Notes under the pieces: generated by a model
Seen by the model: the letters and a program-made list of their open reading frames with translations, nothing else
Databases searched by the model: none
What the model was told of the DNA's origin: nothing
Translations under genes and position numbers: made by a program
In this document: piece after piece, positions 34,851 to 44,200 of the stretch
How the letters are laid out: each line of letters starts with the position of its first letter
Numbering within the stretch: the stretch's first letter is position 1
Assembly: GCF_002343915.1 (NCBI RefSeq)
Contig: NZ_NETK01000001.1
Span: 5,346,001-5,410,000, forward strand
Source: Nannocystis exedens
GTDB lineage: Bacteria; Myxococcota_A; Polyangia; Nannocystales; Nannocystaceae
Direction: 5' to 3'
Length of the DNA stretch: 64,000 bases

Positions 34851-37238
34851 ATGCAGGGCCTCGATCCGCCGCGACCTCCGAACACCCGGAGCTGGACCTT
34901 CTTCGCCCTCGCCGGCGAGGACGAGCCCACGCCGACGCCGGGCGCGCCGGCGAGCGCGCGCGCCAGCGACAGGCGGCGGATGGTCGGGGGCCGCTTCGAG
35001 CTCGGTGAGCTGCTCGGCAGCGGCGGGTCGTCGTGCGTGTGGGCGTGCAAGAACCTGAACGCGGCGATCAAGATCCTCACGAGCGCCGACGAGGACGCGC
35101 GGCGGCGCTTCGTCGACGAGGGCCGGCTGCTCACGCACCTGCGCCACCCGCACCTCGTGCAGGTGCTCGCGGTCGGCGAGACCGACGCGAAGGCGCCGTT
35201 CATGGTGCTCGAGCGGCTCTCCGGCGAGAACCTCGACGCGCGCCTGCTGCGGGAGGGCCCGCTGCACTGGCTCGAGGTCGTCGAGGTGATGACGCAGGTC
35301 GCCGGCGCGCTCGAGGCGCTCCACCGGGTCGGCGTGATCCACCGTGACGTGAAGCCGAACAACATCGTCGCGGTGAAGAGCGCGACGAGCCGCCCGTTCG
35401 TCAAGCTGATCGACCTCGGGGGCGCGAAGGTCGAGGACTGGCAGCGGATCGAGGTAGCGGACGGCGAGCCCGTGACGCGGCACCAGACGGAGCTCGGCAA
35501 GCTCGTCGGGACGGACGGGTTCATCCCGCCCGAGGCGGCGCTGGTGCGGCCGAACCCCGGCTTCGACGTCTTCGGGCTCGGCGCGACGATCTATCTGCTC
35601 TGTACCGGCGAGCTGCCCAATCACCTCGACTACCGGCCGATGCGCGAGGTCCGGCCCGAGTGCGGCGTCCCGCCCGAGCTCGAGGCCCTGGTCGCGGACG
35701 CATTGGCGCTGCGGCCCGAGGACCGGATCGCCGGCGTCGCGGAGTTCCAGCGCCGGCTCGAGCGCGTCCGCGTGGCGCACATCGAGGACGGTTCGCCGTT
35801 CCTGTTCGAGGGGTGCTACGAGCTGATCGAGCTGCTGGGCTCGGGGGCGAAGGGCGAGGTCCATCGCGCGTACGACCGCGACGCGGCGCGCTACGTGGCG
35901 CTCAAAATTTTGGACGAGTCGGCCCGCGAGGACGACGAGGAGCGGCTCCGCTTCGCCCGCGAGGCGCGAGCGCTGAGCGCGGTGCAGCACCCGGCCCTGC
36001 CGCGGCTGTTCGAGTGCCGCACGGCGCGGACGCACCGCCGGCCCTACCTGGTCATGACGCTCATGCAGGGCCGGCCGGCGCGTGATTTCTACTATGGCGG
36101 CGGGCGGCTCGATCCGGGTGAGGTGATCGCGATCGGGAAACAGCTCGCCGGCGCCCTCGCGGCCCTGCACGCGCACGGGATCGTCCACCGCGACGTCCAC
36201 GGTCGCAACGTGCTGCTCGACCTCGGGCGCGAGACCACGGCGGCGCTGATCGACTGCGGGATGGTCGAGTTCGAGGCGAAGTTCTATGCGACCGTCGCGC
36301 AACGCTACCCGACGCCACCCGAGTCGCGGGTGAAGCTGGGCACCGGCGGGCTCGAGAAGATGGACTGGACCGCGCCCGAGGCCCGCGCCGGCAAGGGCTG
36401 GACGGCCAAGAGCGACGTGTTCTCGCTCGGCCTGCTGCTCTACCAGCTCTTGAGCGGGAAGCGGCCGGTGCGGGACGAGCGAAATCAGTGGGTCTCGCCG
36501 CGAAAGCACGTGCCGTCGTGCCCGGTCGCGCTGGCGAGCGCGCTGCTCAACACGCTCGAGGACGACCCTGCCGCGCGCGTGGACATGCAAGGTTTGATAA
36601 GGAAGCTCGACGCGGCCGCCGAGGAGTGGGCCGAGGAGTGTTGCGAGGACGAGGTCGAGGCGGAGGCCGCGGGTTCGAGCGGCACGCCCGAGCCGACTGC
36701 CCCGGCAATTTTGAAAAATGAATCGACGCGCACGAAGGCGTCGTCGGGCGACGGGAAGGCGGGCGCGACGTCGGCGCCGCTCGTAACCTCGCCGGCGACG
36801 ACGTCATGGCGGCGCGCGGTGCTCGGCGAGGCACTCGTCGCGTCGCTGCTGTGCGTCGTGATCTGGCAGGCGCTCCGCGAATCGCCGCGAGCGCCGGAGC
36901 CCCGGGTGATTCTGCTGGCGAGGTCGACGAATGAACCACCGACGTCGCCCACGTCGGCGGCCACCGCGGAGTCGCCGACGCTCACCGAGGCCGCGCCGCT
37001 CCCGACCGTCCGCAAGGCGCTCGACGACGCCGGGCCCGCGCTCCGCCGCTGCTCGGAGCTGGCAGGCGGGCTGCTGCTGGTCGAGTTCGAGACGGCGGAG
37101 AATCAACCCGCGTTCGTCAAGGTCGCGCTGCCCGGCAACACGGATGACGCGGTGCGTCGCTGCGTCGACGATGCGACTGGAAAGATCCGCTTCGCGCCGG
37201 CAGGCAAGCAGTCGTTCTCCGAGGAGTACATGCCATGA
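34851..37238 (+). CDS. Membrane Ser/Thr kinase with two kinase domains
   Basis: A 795-residue protein. Kinase domain 1 (about 49-304) has a Gly loop G-S-G-G-S-S, Lys74, H-R-D-V-K-P-N-N (164-171) and D-L-G in place of D-F-G. Kinase domain 2 (about 323-588) has G-S-G-A-K-G, Lys352, H-R-D-V-H-G-R-N (446-453) and D-C-G in place of D-F-G. The D-x-G Asp is kept in both, so both may be active; domain 2 lacks the Lys of H-R-D-x-K. After an acidic segment comes one membrane span (about 656-674), then a periplasmic tail ending in a domain with R-R-C-S-E and A-V-R-R-C-V-D, like the short C-terminal domain of myxobacterial AgmX/PglI-type proteins. The stop overlaps the next start as ATGA. Confidence 0.92.
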   Translation: MQGLDPPRPPNTRSWTFFALAGEDEPTPTPGAPASARASDRRRMVGGRFELGELLGSGGSSCVWACKNLNAAIKILTSADEDARRRFVDEGRLLTHLRHPHLVQVLAVGETDAKAPFMVLERLSGENLDARLLREGPLHWLEVVEVMTQVAGALEALHRVGVIHRDVKPNNIVAVKSATSRPFVKLIDLGGAKVEDWQRIEVADGEPVTRHQTELGKLVGTDGFIPPEAALVRPNPGFDVFGLGATIYLLCTGELPNHLDYRPMREVRPECGVPPELEALVADALALRPEDRIAGVAEFQRRLERVRVAHIEDGSPFLFEGCYELIELLGSGAKGEVHRAYDRDAARYVALKILDESAREDDEERLRFAREARALSAVQHPALPRLFECRTARTHRRPYLVMTLMQGRPARDFYYGGGRLDPGEVIAIGKQLAGALAALHAHGIVHRDVHGRNVLLDLGRETTAALIDCGMVEFEAKFYATVAQRYPTPPESRVKLGTGGLEKMDWTAPEARAGKGWTAKSDVFSLGLLLYQLLSGKRPVRDERNQWVSPRKHVPSCPVALASALLNTLEDDPAARVDMQGLIRKLDAAAEEWAEECCEDEVEAEAAGSSGTPEPTAPAILKNESTRTKASSGDGKAGATSAPLVTSPATTSWRRAVLGEALVASLLCVVIWQALRESPRAPEPRVILLARSTNEPPTSPTSAATAESPTLTEAAPLPTVRKALDDAGPALRRCSELAGGLLLVEFETAENQPAFVKVALPGNTDDAVRRCVDDATGKIRFAPAGKQSFSEEYMP

Positions 37239-38281
37239 GCCCGATGTCCCTGTCCCTCGCGTGCCTGCTCGCGCTGCAGGCCGCAAACCCCGCCCCGGCC
37301 CGCACCCCGGAGTGCGAGCTCACCGACAACCGCTGCGAGGCCGAGCTGTTCCTGCGGCGCGCGAAGGCGGCGAAGAACGACCGGCACCGCGCGATGTACC
37401 TGTTCGCGGCGCACCGGGCCTACCTCGCGGTATTCGACGAGGTCGGCGAGGCGTCGCTCGTCTGCAAGGCGCGCCGCGCCTACGACGAGAGCGTGGCGAT
37501 CGCCGACCAACCCGACGAGCAGCGCGCGAGCTTCGTGGCGAAGCTCGAGGACCTCACGTCGCGCGAGCGCAAGGCAGGCGTGCGCTGCGGTAATTTTTTA
37601 AGAAATCGGTCGCCGGGCGAGCGCGGGCGCGTGGCGAAGAAGCCGGCGAGCGCCGCGACGAGCAAGTCGCCGGACGAGCCTTCGACCCTGGACGTCGCGG
37701 CGAGCAGGTCGCCGGGCGAGCCTTCTCCGGACGCCGCGGCGAACACCACGGGTGAGGCGGCGATGGTCGTGACGAAGGCATCCTCGGAGCCCGCGCCCGT
37801 GCATGCGGTCGCGGCGGAGCAGGCGACGCCTGGGACGCTGAACTCCAAGCCCTCCGCCGGGCCGTCCGAGGGAGACCTGCTGGCGGTGACGCGGCGGCCG
37901 GCGAGCGAGACCACGTCGGTGCCTCGCCCGGGTCGCGGCCTGGTCATCGGCGGCAGCGTGACGCTCGGGCTGGGTCTCGTGCTCGCGGGCGTGGCGAGCT
38001 ACACGGGGTCGCGGCTGGTCGAGACCCGGCGCGCCGCGGAGGTGCTGCACGCGTCGTTCGATGGCTATGCAACGGAGGAGCAGCTCGCCGAGGACGCGGC
38101 GCTGCGGCACGACTACCGGCGCCTCGGGCCGCCGACCCTCGCGCTCGCGCTGGTGGGCGGCACGTCCGTCGTCGTGGGCGCCGTGCTGCTCGGTGTAGGT
38201 GCCCGCCGCATGGCCCGGACCGCGTCGCGGACGGCAATTGTTCCGGTTCCTGGCGGTGTTGCTTTTCGTGCGCGATTTTGA
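37235..38281 (+). CDS. Exported/membrane protein coupled to the tandem kinase
   Basis: A 348-residue protein whose ATG overlaps the kinase stop (ATGA), so the two are translated together. A signal peptide (L-S-L-A-C-L-L-A-L-Q-A) is followed by a helical region of TPR-like look (E-L-F-L-R-R-A-K-A-A-K ... M-Y-L-F-A-A-H-R-A-Y). A Ser/Pro/Ala-rich linker with repeats of R-S-P-G-E-P follows, and then two membrane segments near the C-terminus (L-V-I-G-G-S-V-T-L-G-L-G-L-V-L-A-G and A-L-A-L-V-G-G-T-S-V-V-V-G-A-V). The layout resembles accessory proteins next to myxobacterial kinases. Local codon use is odd: an AAT-TTT-TTA-AGA-AAT stretch near 37590 and a T-rich tail. Confidence 0.8.
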   Translation: MSPMSLSLACLLALQAANPAPARTPECELTDNRCEAELFLRRAKAAKNDRHRAMYLFAAHRAYLAVFDEVGEASLVCKARRAYDESVAIADQPDEQRASFVAKLEDLTSRERKAGVRCGNFLRNRSPGERGRVAKKPASAATSKSPDEPSTLDVAASRSPGEPSPDAAANTTGEAAMVVTKASSEPAPVHAVAAEQATPGTLNSKPSAGPSEGDLLAVTRRPASETTSVPRPGRGLVIGGSVTLGLGLVLAGVASYTGSRLVETRRAAEVLHASFDGYATEEQLAEDAALRHDYRRLGPPTLALALVGGTSVVVGAVLLGVGARRMARTASRTAIVPVPGGVAFRARF

Positions 38282-38320
38282 CCCAATGCCCACGAGGCCC
38301 CGCATGTCCACCCTCTCCGC

Positions 38321-38337
38321 GTGTTTTTAATAAACAC
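38321..38337. promoter_or_regulatory. AT-rich palindrome over a start codon
   Basis: GTGTTT-TTAAT-AAACAC: perfect 6-base arms, including the GTG start of the lipoprotein gene. In RNA it would fold over the start. A role is speculative. Confidence 0.3.
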
Positions 38338-39960
38338 CCTCGCACTCGTGAGCGCGGCATGCACCCCGCCGTGGGACCGGGCTGTGGGCTGCGCCGAGTT
38401 CGACGCCTGCACGACCACGACGAGCGCGGCGAGCGTGGGCGACCCGAGCATGACCGGGGAGATCCAGACAGTCACGAGCAGCGACAGTGACGGCACCAGC
38501 ACCGGTGAGGGGACGGGCGCGAGCGAGGGATCGGGCTCGGGCGGTGAGGCAGCGCTGCCGGTCGAGGTCGAGGTGTTGCTCGATCCGTCGCCGATGACCG
38601 CGGTCGGGCCGGTGCAGGTGTCCGTGTCGACGTCGCGGCCAGTGTCGTCGATCGACGTCTTTTTAAACGAGGACGTGCCGCTGGTCCTCGGCGCCGCGCC
38701 CGGGAACCCCGTCCACGTGTTCGAGGTGACTTCTGAAGATGTCCCCGGCGACGGGACGCACACGATCCGGGCGATCGCCCATGCGGCCGACGGCGTCAGT
38801 GGCGAGGGCAGCGAGGCGCTGCTCGTCGACGTGCAGCCCGGTGGTAGCGACGTATGGCCGCCCTACGTGAAGGCGGGGCCGATCAATGGCTTTACGAGTG
38901 CGGCGCTGCGTGGCAACGGGATCGACGTGGCGGGGTACTTCGAGACGCAGGATGGGCTCGAGGCGGTGGCGGTGCGCATCGATGGGACGAAGGGACAGCC
39001 GGAAGGGGCGCCGGTGCTGCTCGGGCCGGTCGCGGTGACGGGCGGGGGCGCGGGCCGGCGATCGCTGCTGCCGGCGAGGACGCGGCGTTCGTGGCGTGGA
39101 CACAGCCTGTCGCCGCCACCACGCAGTGGGCGGTGTCGCGGGTGAAATTCGGAGAGGCGAAGGGGCCGACCTGGACGGGGCCGCTCGACACCTCGGTCAA
39201 CGCGATCGCCCTCGTGGACGACGTGCTCGTCCTCGCCGGCGCGTTCGCGCAAGGGCCGGGCACCCATGACCTCTGGGTCTGGTGGATCTCGGCCGAGACG
39301 GGAGAGCTTCTGAATGTACGAGCGTTCGCCGCGCCGTTCCTGGATGACCCGCAGAACTGGTTCGACGAGGTCGCGCGCGGCGTGGCGCTCGTCGGTGACG
39401 AGGTCGTGGTCGTCGGTGAGCGCCAATTTCTGACCGTCGACGACGAACTCGTGCGACGCACGATCGTCCTGCGCCATGGCTTAGACGGCGAACCGCTGGC
39501 CGAGTGGACCTCGCCGGGCGAACAGCTCCAAGAGGACGCCGGGATGGGGATCACGCCGCTGCGTGACGGAGGCTTCGCGGTGGTTGGGTGGGGGCGGGAC
39601 CAGGAGACGATCCGCCAGGTGGTGACGCGCTGGTTCTCGGCTGCAGGAGAGCCGACCGCGATACGCATCGAGCCAACGCCCTCGAACGACGCGGTCGGTT
39701 TGGTCGTCGGCGAAGACCGCGAGGGCAAGCTCATCATCGCTGGGATGCGGCAGCAGCCAAAGACCGACGCGAACGCGTGGGTCTTCGCCATCCCCGGGCC
39801 GGTCGGACCTCCAGTGTGGGAAGTGGTTCGCAACGGTCCCGGGCAAGGACCCGACGAGGCCGCTGGTCTGGCGATCGATGCGTGGGGCTACACGTACGTC
39901 GCGGGCAGCGAGTTCGATGCTTTGCAGCCGCGAGCCTTCGCCCTGCGCCTGTACCCGTAG
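38321..39960 (+). pseudogene. Lipoprotein gene broken by a frameshift
   Basis: GTG 38321 gives the signal M-F-L-I-N-T-L-A-L-V-S-A-A-C, then a Thr/Ser/Gly linker and a beta-sandwich-like domain (V-Q-V-S-V-S-T-S-R-P-V-S-S-I-D). Near 39040-39060, in G-rich sequence with a five-G run, the protein-like reading moves to another frame (A-A-A-G-E-D-A-A-F-V-A-W-T-Q onward) and runs to the stop at 39960. Repeated strand patterns there (A-L-V-G-D-E-V-V-V-V-G, G-G-F-A-V-V-G-W-G, Y-T-Y-V-A-G-S-E) suggest a beta-propeller-like fold. One lost base explains the shift. The rejoined product would be about 546 residues. It ends four bases from the convergent gene. Confidence 0.78.
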
Positions 39961-39964
39961 GTGC

Positions 39965-41047
39965 TTACTGGGGCACGAACACGTCGCACTGCGACTTGAT
40001 CATCTTCGCCACTGTGGCGAAGTAGTCGCCGTACTCTTCTGCACAGATCGAGCCGAACAGGGCGTTTGGCTGCATGAGCTCGGTCCACGTGCGGAGCTCG
40101 TGTTCGCTGCCTGGGCTGTAGCCGCACAGCCCTGCGGGGTCGTCCTTGTCCGTCGAGATCACGAGCAGGACCACCGCGTCGGCGTCGCCCCCCTTCGCCT
40201 CCACCAAAGCGTCCCTCCAGTCGTCCGCGGTGCCCTCGCTGCCCTGGTCGTAGGTGTCCTGGATCGCCACGACGACGAGGAGCGCGTCATCGCGGAGAAA
40301 ACCCTCGTTGCACCCGCCGGGCGCATGGATGTCGTCGGAGAGGGCCATGGCCGTGACCTCCGCGACGCCGCTCCCGCCGTTGGTCCCCATCGAGGCGATG
40401 CAGGTGAACGCGTCCTCGAGGTTCGGCTGGCCCGAGGTGATGTAGCGGAGGCCGCTGGCGAGCTCGCACCGCTGGTTGCTCGCGCCCTCGCCGATCGGGT
40501 AGGTCATGCCGGCGCCGCGGACGAGGTCGCAGGGCTGCGGGGACACGCCGCACGGGAACTCGGGGAGCTCCGCGCACACGTCCTTGCAGCCGGCACAGCT
40601 CGGATAGCCCCAGAAGCCGGCCGTGTTGGCAGACAGGATGTGATAGTCGAAGTCCGCGAACTCGCTCTCGAGCGTGGCGATGAAGCCCGGGAAGCTCGCC
40701 TTGAGCCGGGCCTGCTTGGGCTCCATGGTCGGCGCGCCGCTGATCGTGAACAGGAAGTCGACCTTGCCCTTGCAGCCCGGGGGCGGGCCGTCTCCGCCGT
40801 CGGGGGACGTCCCGAAGTCCGGGATGGCGCCCGAGCTCGTCGAGGCTGAGCTCGCCGAGCCCTCCGAACTCGCCGCCGTCGAGTCCTCGGCCGAACTGGT
40901 GGAACTCGACGTCGAGGTCGCCGTGTCACCGCCGCTCGAGGTGGACCCCGGTGGTGGCGCGGTCGTGACGCTCGTGCTGAAGCCCGTCTCGTGGCCGTCG
41001 CGGTTGCAGGCGGCGAGCATGAGGGCGGTGAGCGCGAGACGACGCAT
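39965..41047 (-). CDS. Lipoprotein with degenerate von Willebrand A-like domain
   Basis: A 360-residue protein from ATG 41047. The signal ends L-M-L-A-A-C (lipid Cys14), followed by an 80-residue Ser/Thr/Ala linker. The domain then opens K-V-D-F-L-F-T-I-S-G-A-P-T-M, in the place where vWA-type lipoproteins of myxobacteria read D-x-L-F-V-I-D-x-S-x-S-M, so the MIDAS Asp is lost here. Later parts (A-L-L-V-V-V-A-I-Q-D, C-A-G-C-K-D-V-C with paired Cys, the D-W-R-D-A-L region) fit a secreted vWA-like fold. Metal-dependent binding is therefore doubtful. It is convergent with the frameshifted lipoprotein gene, four bases away. Confidence 0.78.
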   Translation of the reverse strand: MRRLALTALMLAACNRDGHETGFSTSVTTAPPPGSTSSGGDTATSTSSSTSSAEDSTAASSEGSASSASTSSGAIPDFGTSPDGGDGPPPGCKGKVDFLFTISGAPTMEPKQARLKASFPGFIATLESEFADFDYHILSANTAGFWGYPSCAGCKDVCAELPEFPCGVSPQPCDLVRGAGMTYPIGEGASNQRCELASGLRYITSGQPNLEDAFTCIASMGTNGGSGVAEVTAMALSDDIHAPGGCNEGFLRDDALLVVVAIQDTYDQGSEGTADDWRDALVEAKGGDADAVVLLVISTDKDDPAGLCGYSPGSEHELRTWTELMQPNALFGSICAEEYGDYFATVAKMIKSQCDVFVPQ

Positions 41048-41223
41048 CGCCGTGAGCGTAGCGCTGGCCGCGGGAATTTTCACTCCGGCGGGAGCTGCGG
41101 TCTAAACGCTTGCTGATGGCCCTCCGCGGCGGGCGTACGGACCGCAGGATGCGGCGAGCGCCGTCGCCGACCGCGAGCATCGCTGCAGGCGCTCGCGGCG
41201 GGCGAGTCTCGTGAAGCAACGTC

Positions 41224-44200
41224 TCACCGCGGAGGCGGTGGGGCCTCGAGCACCGTCGCGCCGGCCTCGTCGCTCACGACCAGGATCGCGAACCGCTCCG
41301 CGCGGTCGAGGTCGTCGGTCGACAGCGTCGCGTAGTCGAAGCGGCCGCGCATGTCGGTGTAGCCGTCCTTGTAAAAGGCCACGGTCCCGCCCTGCTGCCG
41401 GGCGTAGACCTTGACGTACGTCGCGGGCAGGGGCGCCTGCGTCGACGCGCGCAGGACCTTGACCTGGCCGTATTGCTGCGCGAGCTGGGTCGCCAGGTCG
41501 TGCGAGTAGTGCGTGATCGACCGGCGCAGGCCGGCGGCGGAGACCGCGTCGATCACCAGGTTCGCGCCGCGCATGCCCTGAGGGATCTCCACGACCGTGC
41601 GGCCCTCGGTCGCCGACAGCGTCACGTCGATCGTCGCGCCCGGCTCGATCCACGAGAAGCGCTCGACCTCGCCCTGCACGAACGGCTGGCGCGAGAACAG
41701 CAGCTCGATGTCCATGCGGTAGAAGCGGAGCTGGCAGCTCGTCACGTTGTGGTGCTGGACGATCACCCGGCCCTGCTCGGCGGTGAGGCTGAGCGCGGGC
41801 TGGCGGGCGGCCAGCTCGTCCATGCGTTGCTCGCGGCTGTCGACGTCGACGGCGGCCGCGGGGCCGCGGCCCTCGGCCTCGTCGAGCATCGCCAGCAGCG
41901 CGACGAAGCGGCTCCGCCAGCGGTCGACCGGGTGGGTGCGCCACGGCTCGGCGAGGGCGCGGGCGGCCGCGAGATCGCCGCTGCAGCAGGCCGCGTAGGC
42001 GGCGAGGTAGTCGTATTGCAGGCGCGTCGCCAGCTTGCCCGGGTCGACGCGGGCGAGCGCGGCGAGGGCGTCGTCGGTGCGGTCGAGGCTGAACAGGTAG
42101 TGCGCGGCGGCCAGCAGGTCGTCGGGCGTGGGCGCGGGGCGGTGGGCGACCAGCTCGAGGAACTGGTTGTATTGCGCGGCGAGGGCGTCGTTGAGGACCT
42201 GGCGCTTGCTGCCGAGGCGGTGGGCGCGGGCGGTGATCAGCGGGGCGTACTCGAGGTGCTCGTACCAGTTGCGCTCGACCGGGTCGAGGTCGACGATGCC
42301 GCCGCCGAGCACGGGGCCGGCCTTGCGCACGAAGGCGTCCTGGTGGCGCAGCCACTCTGCCACGCGCGGGCGGTCGGCGTGGGCCAGGGCGTAGGCCCAC
42401 AGGCGATCGTGGTAGGTGCGGCGCGAGGTGAGCAGGGCGAGGACGCGGGTGAAGGCGTCGCGGTCCTTCATGCGCCAGGCGATCTTCTCGAGCTCGACGC
42501 GGCCGAGGTTGGCAGTCGCGAGGAACTCGAGGACCTCGTCGGTCGTGCCGTGCTGCGAGACGTGAGCCCATGATTTGGCGTCGACGCGGGTCGGGGTGAC
42601 GACGACGTCGAGCAAGGCCGGCGGGGCGGCGCCGACCAGCTCGGCCCGATCGGCGCGGTGCTGGCTGACGTGGGCCGGGAAGTGCGGGAACTGCCCGGGC
42701 GCCGGGAAGTAGAACGCGTACTCGAGCTGCTCGGTGGCGTAGGGGCCGAGGTGGAGGTTGAAGGTGCGGGTGTAAAAACCATTGGCGACCGGCAGCGCGC
42801 CGCGGGGGATCTGCAGCAGCGCGGCGACCCGGCGATAACGGCTGGTCGGGTTGGTGACGACGACCAGGCAGCGATAGACGACGCCGACCAGCAGCTCGCC
42901 CTCGACCACCTTCTCGCGCTGCTCGGCGCCGTCCCACTCGAAGCGGTCGTCGCTGCGGACGTAGCTCTGGCCGACCAGCAGGGCGTCGCGGGCGTCGCCT
43001 TCGGCCTCGACGGCCGCGATCCGCGTGCGCGCGGCGAGGGCCGGGGTGGCGCAGGTGAGGCTGAGGCGCGTGTCCTCGACGACGACGGCGTGCGCGCCGG
43101 CGACGAACGGGAGGTCGAGCACCGCCAATGCGCACAGCGCCGAGGCGAAGTCGCCGGCGCACTCGCCCAAGTGCGGGGACAGGAATGGACCGACCGCCGG
43201 ATCGTGGCGGGCGAAGTCGCGCCAGTAGCGATTGACGGCGATCAGCGCGTTGCCGGCCGCGGCGGCGCGGATGTGCCACCAATCCGACTCGGCCCATTCC
43301 TGGGTCTTGTCGGCGCCGCGGTAGAGCGGGGCGCTGCGGCGACGCTCTCGCAGGTCGGCCGCCACGGTGGCGTCGCCGAAGTCGCCGCCGCCGCGGCTGG
43401 GGCCGCGCATCGGCATCGCCGCGGCGGGCGCGGGCGGCGGGCCGCCGATCTCCATGAGGGCCGCGGACTGGGGCTCGACCTCCTCGTCGTCGGCGTCGGC
43501 TGCCAGCTCGTCCCCCTCGCTGCGGCCGCGGCGGGCCCTGCTGTCGCGCTTCTTGGCCTTCTCCCTGGGGGCGGGCTCGGCGGCGACCTCGCGCTCCATG
43601 AAGTCCATCGCCGCGGCGGCGGCGACCCCACCGCCCTCGAGCGCGGAGGCGCCGAGCAGGGTGTCGACGAGGCGATCGTCGCGCTCGGGGTCGGGCGGGA
43701 TGAGGTCGACGGCGTCGCCGAGCAGGCGGACGATCGACTCGCGCACGTCGGGCAGGCGGCGGGCCAGCAGCGCCCGCTCGAGCGCGTTGAGCCGATCGAA
43801 GGCCCACGGCTCGCAGTAGCCGGAGAGGTCGGCGCCGAGCAGCCAGTGGTCGACGAAGGTCTTGCGCCGCTTGTGCGCGAGGTACGGCCGGACGACGCGG
43901 GCGAAGAACTCGGGGTCGCGGAAGTAGAGGAACAGGTGCAGCTCGTGGCAGGCGTACTTGCTGTAGCGGGCGCGGCGGGTGGCGTCGTCGAGGGCGTGCC
44001 ACTGGGTGACGAAGGCGAACTCGCGCAACGTGTCGGGGGCGCCGAGCGAGAGCAGGACTTGATGGGCGCGGGCGACGGTGTCGACCAGCTCGAGCTTGCC
44101 CGAGCGCAGGTCCTCGACGACGAGGGTGGCGCCGGCCGGAGCCGCGTCGACGCCGCGAAGCTCGGTGAAGTGCCGGTCGTGCGCGAGGGCGAAGCGCAGC

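Noticed and set aside
37588-37780. Programmed -1 frameshift at T-TTT-TTA in the kinase partner gene
   Set aside because: The heptamer is in phase, but the -1 frame gives only a short Arg/Gly tail and I see no clear downstream pseudoknot; kept only as part of the codon-islet finding.
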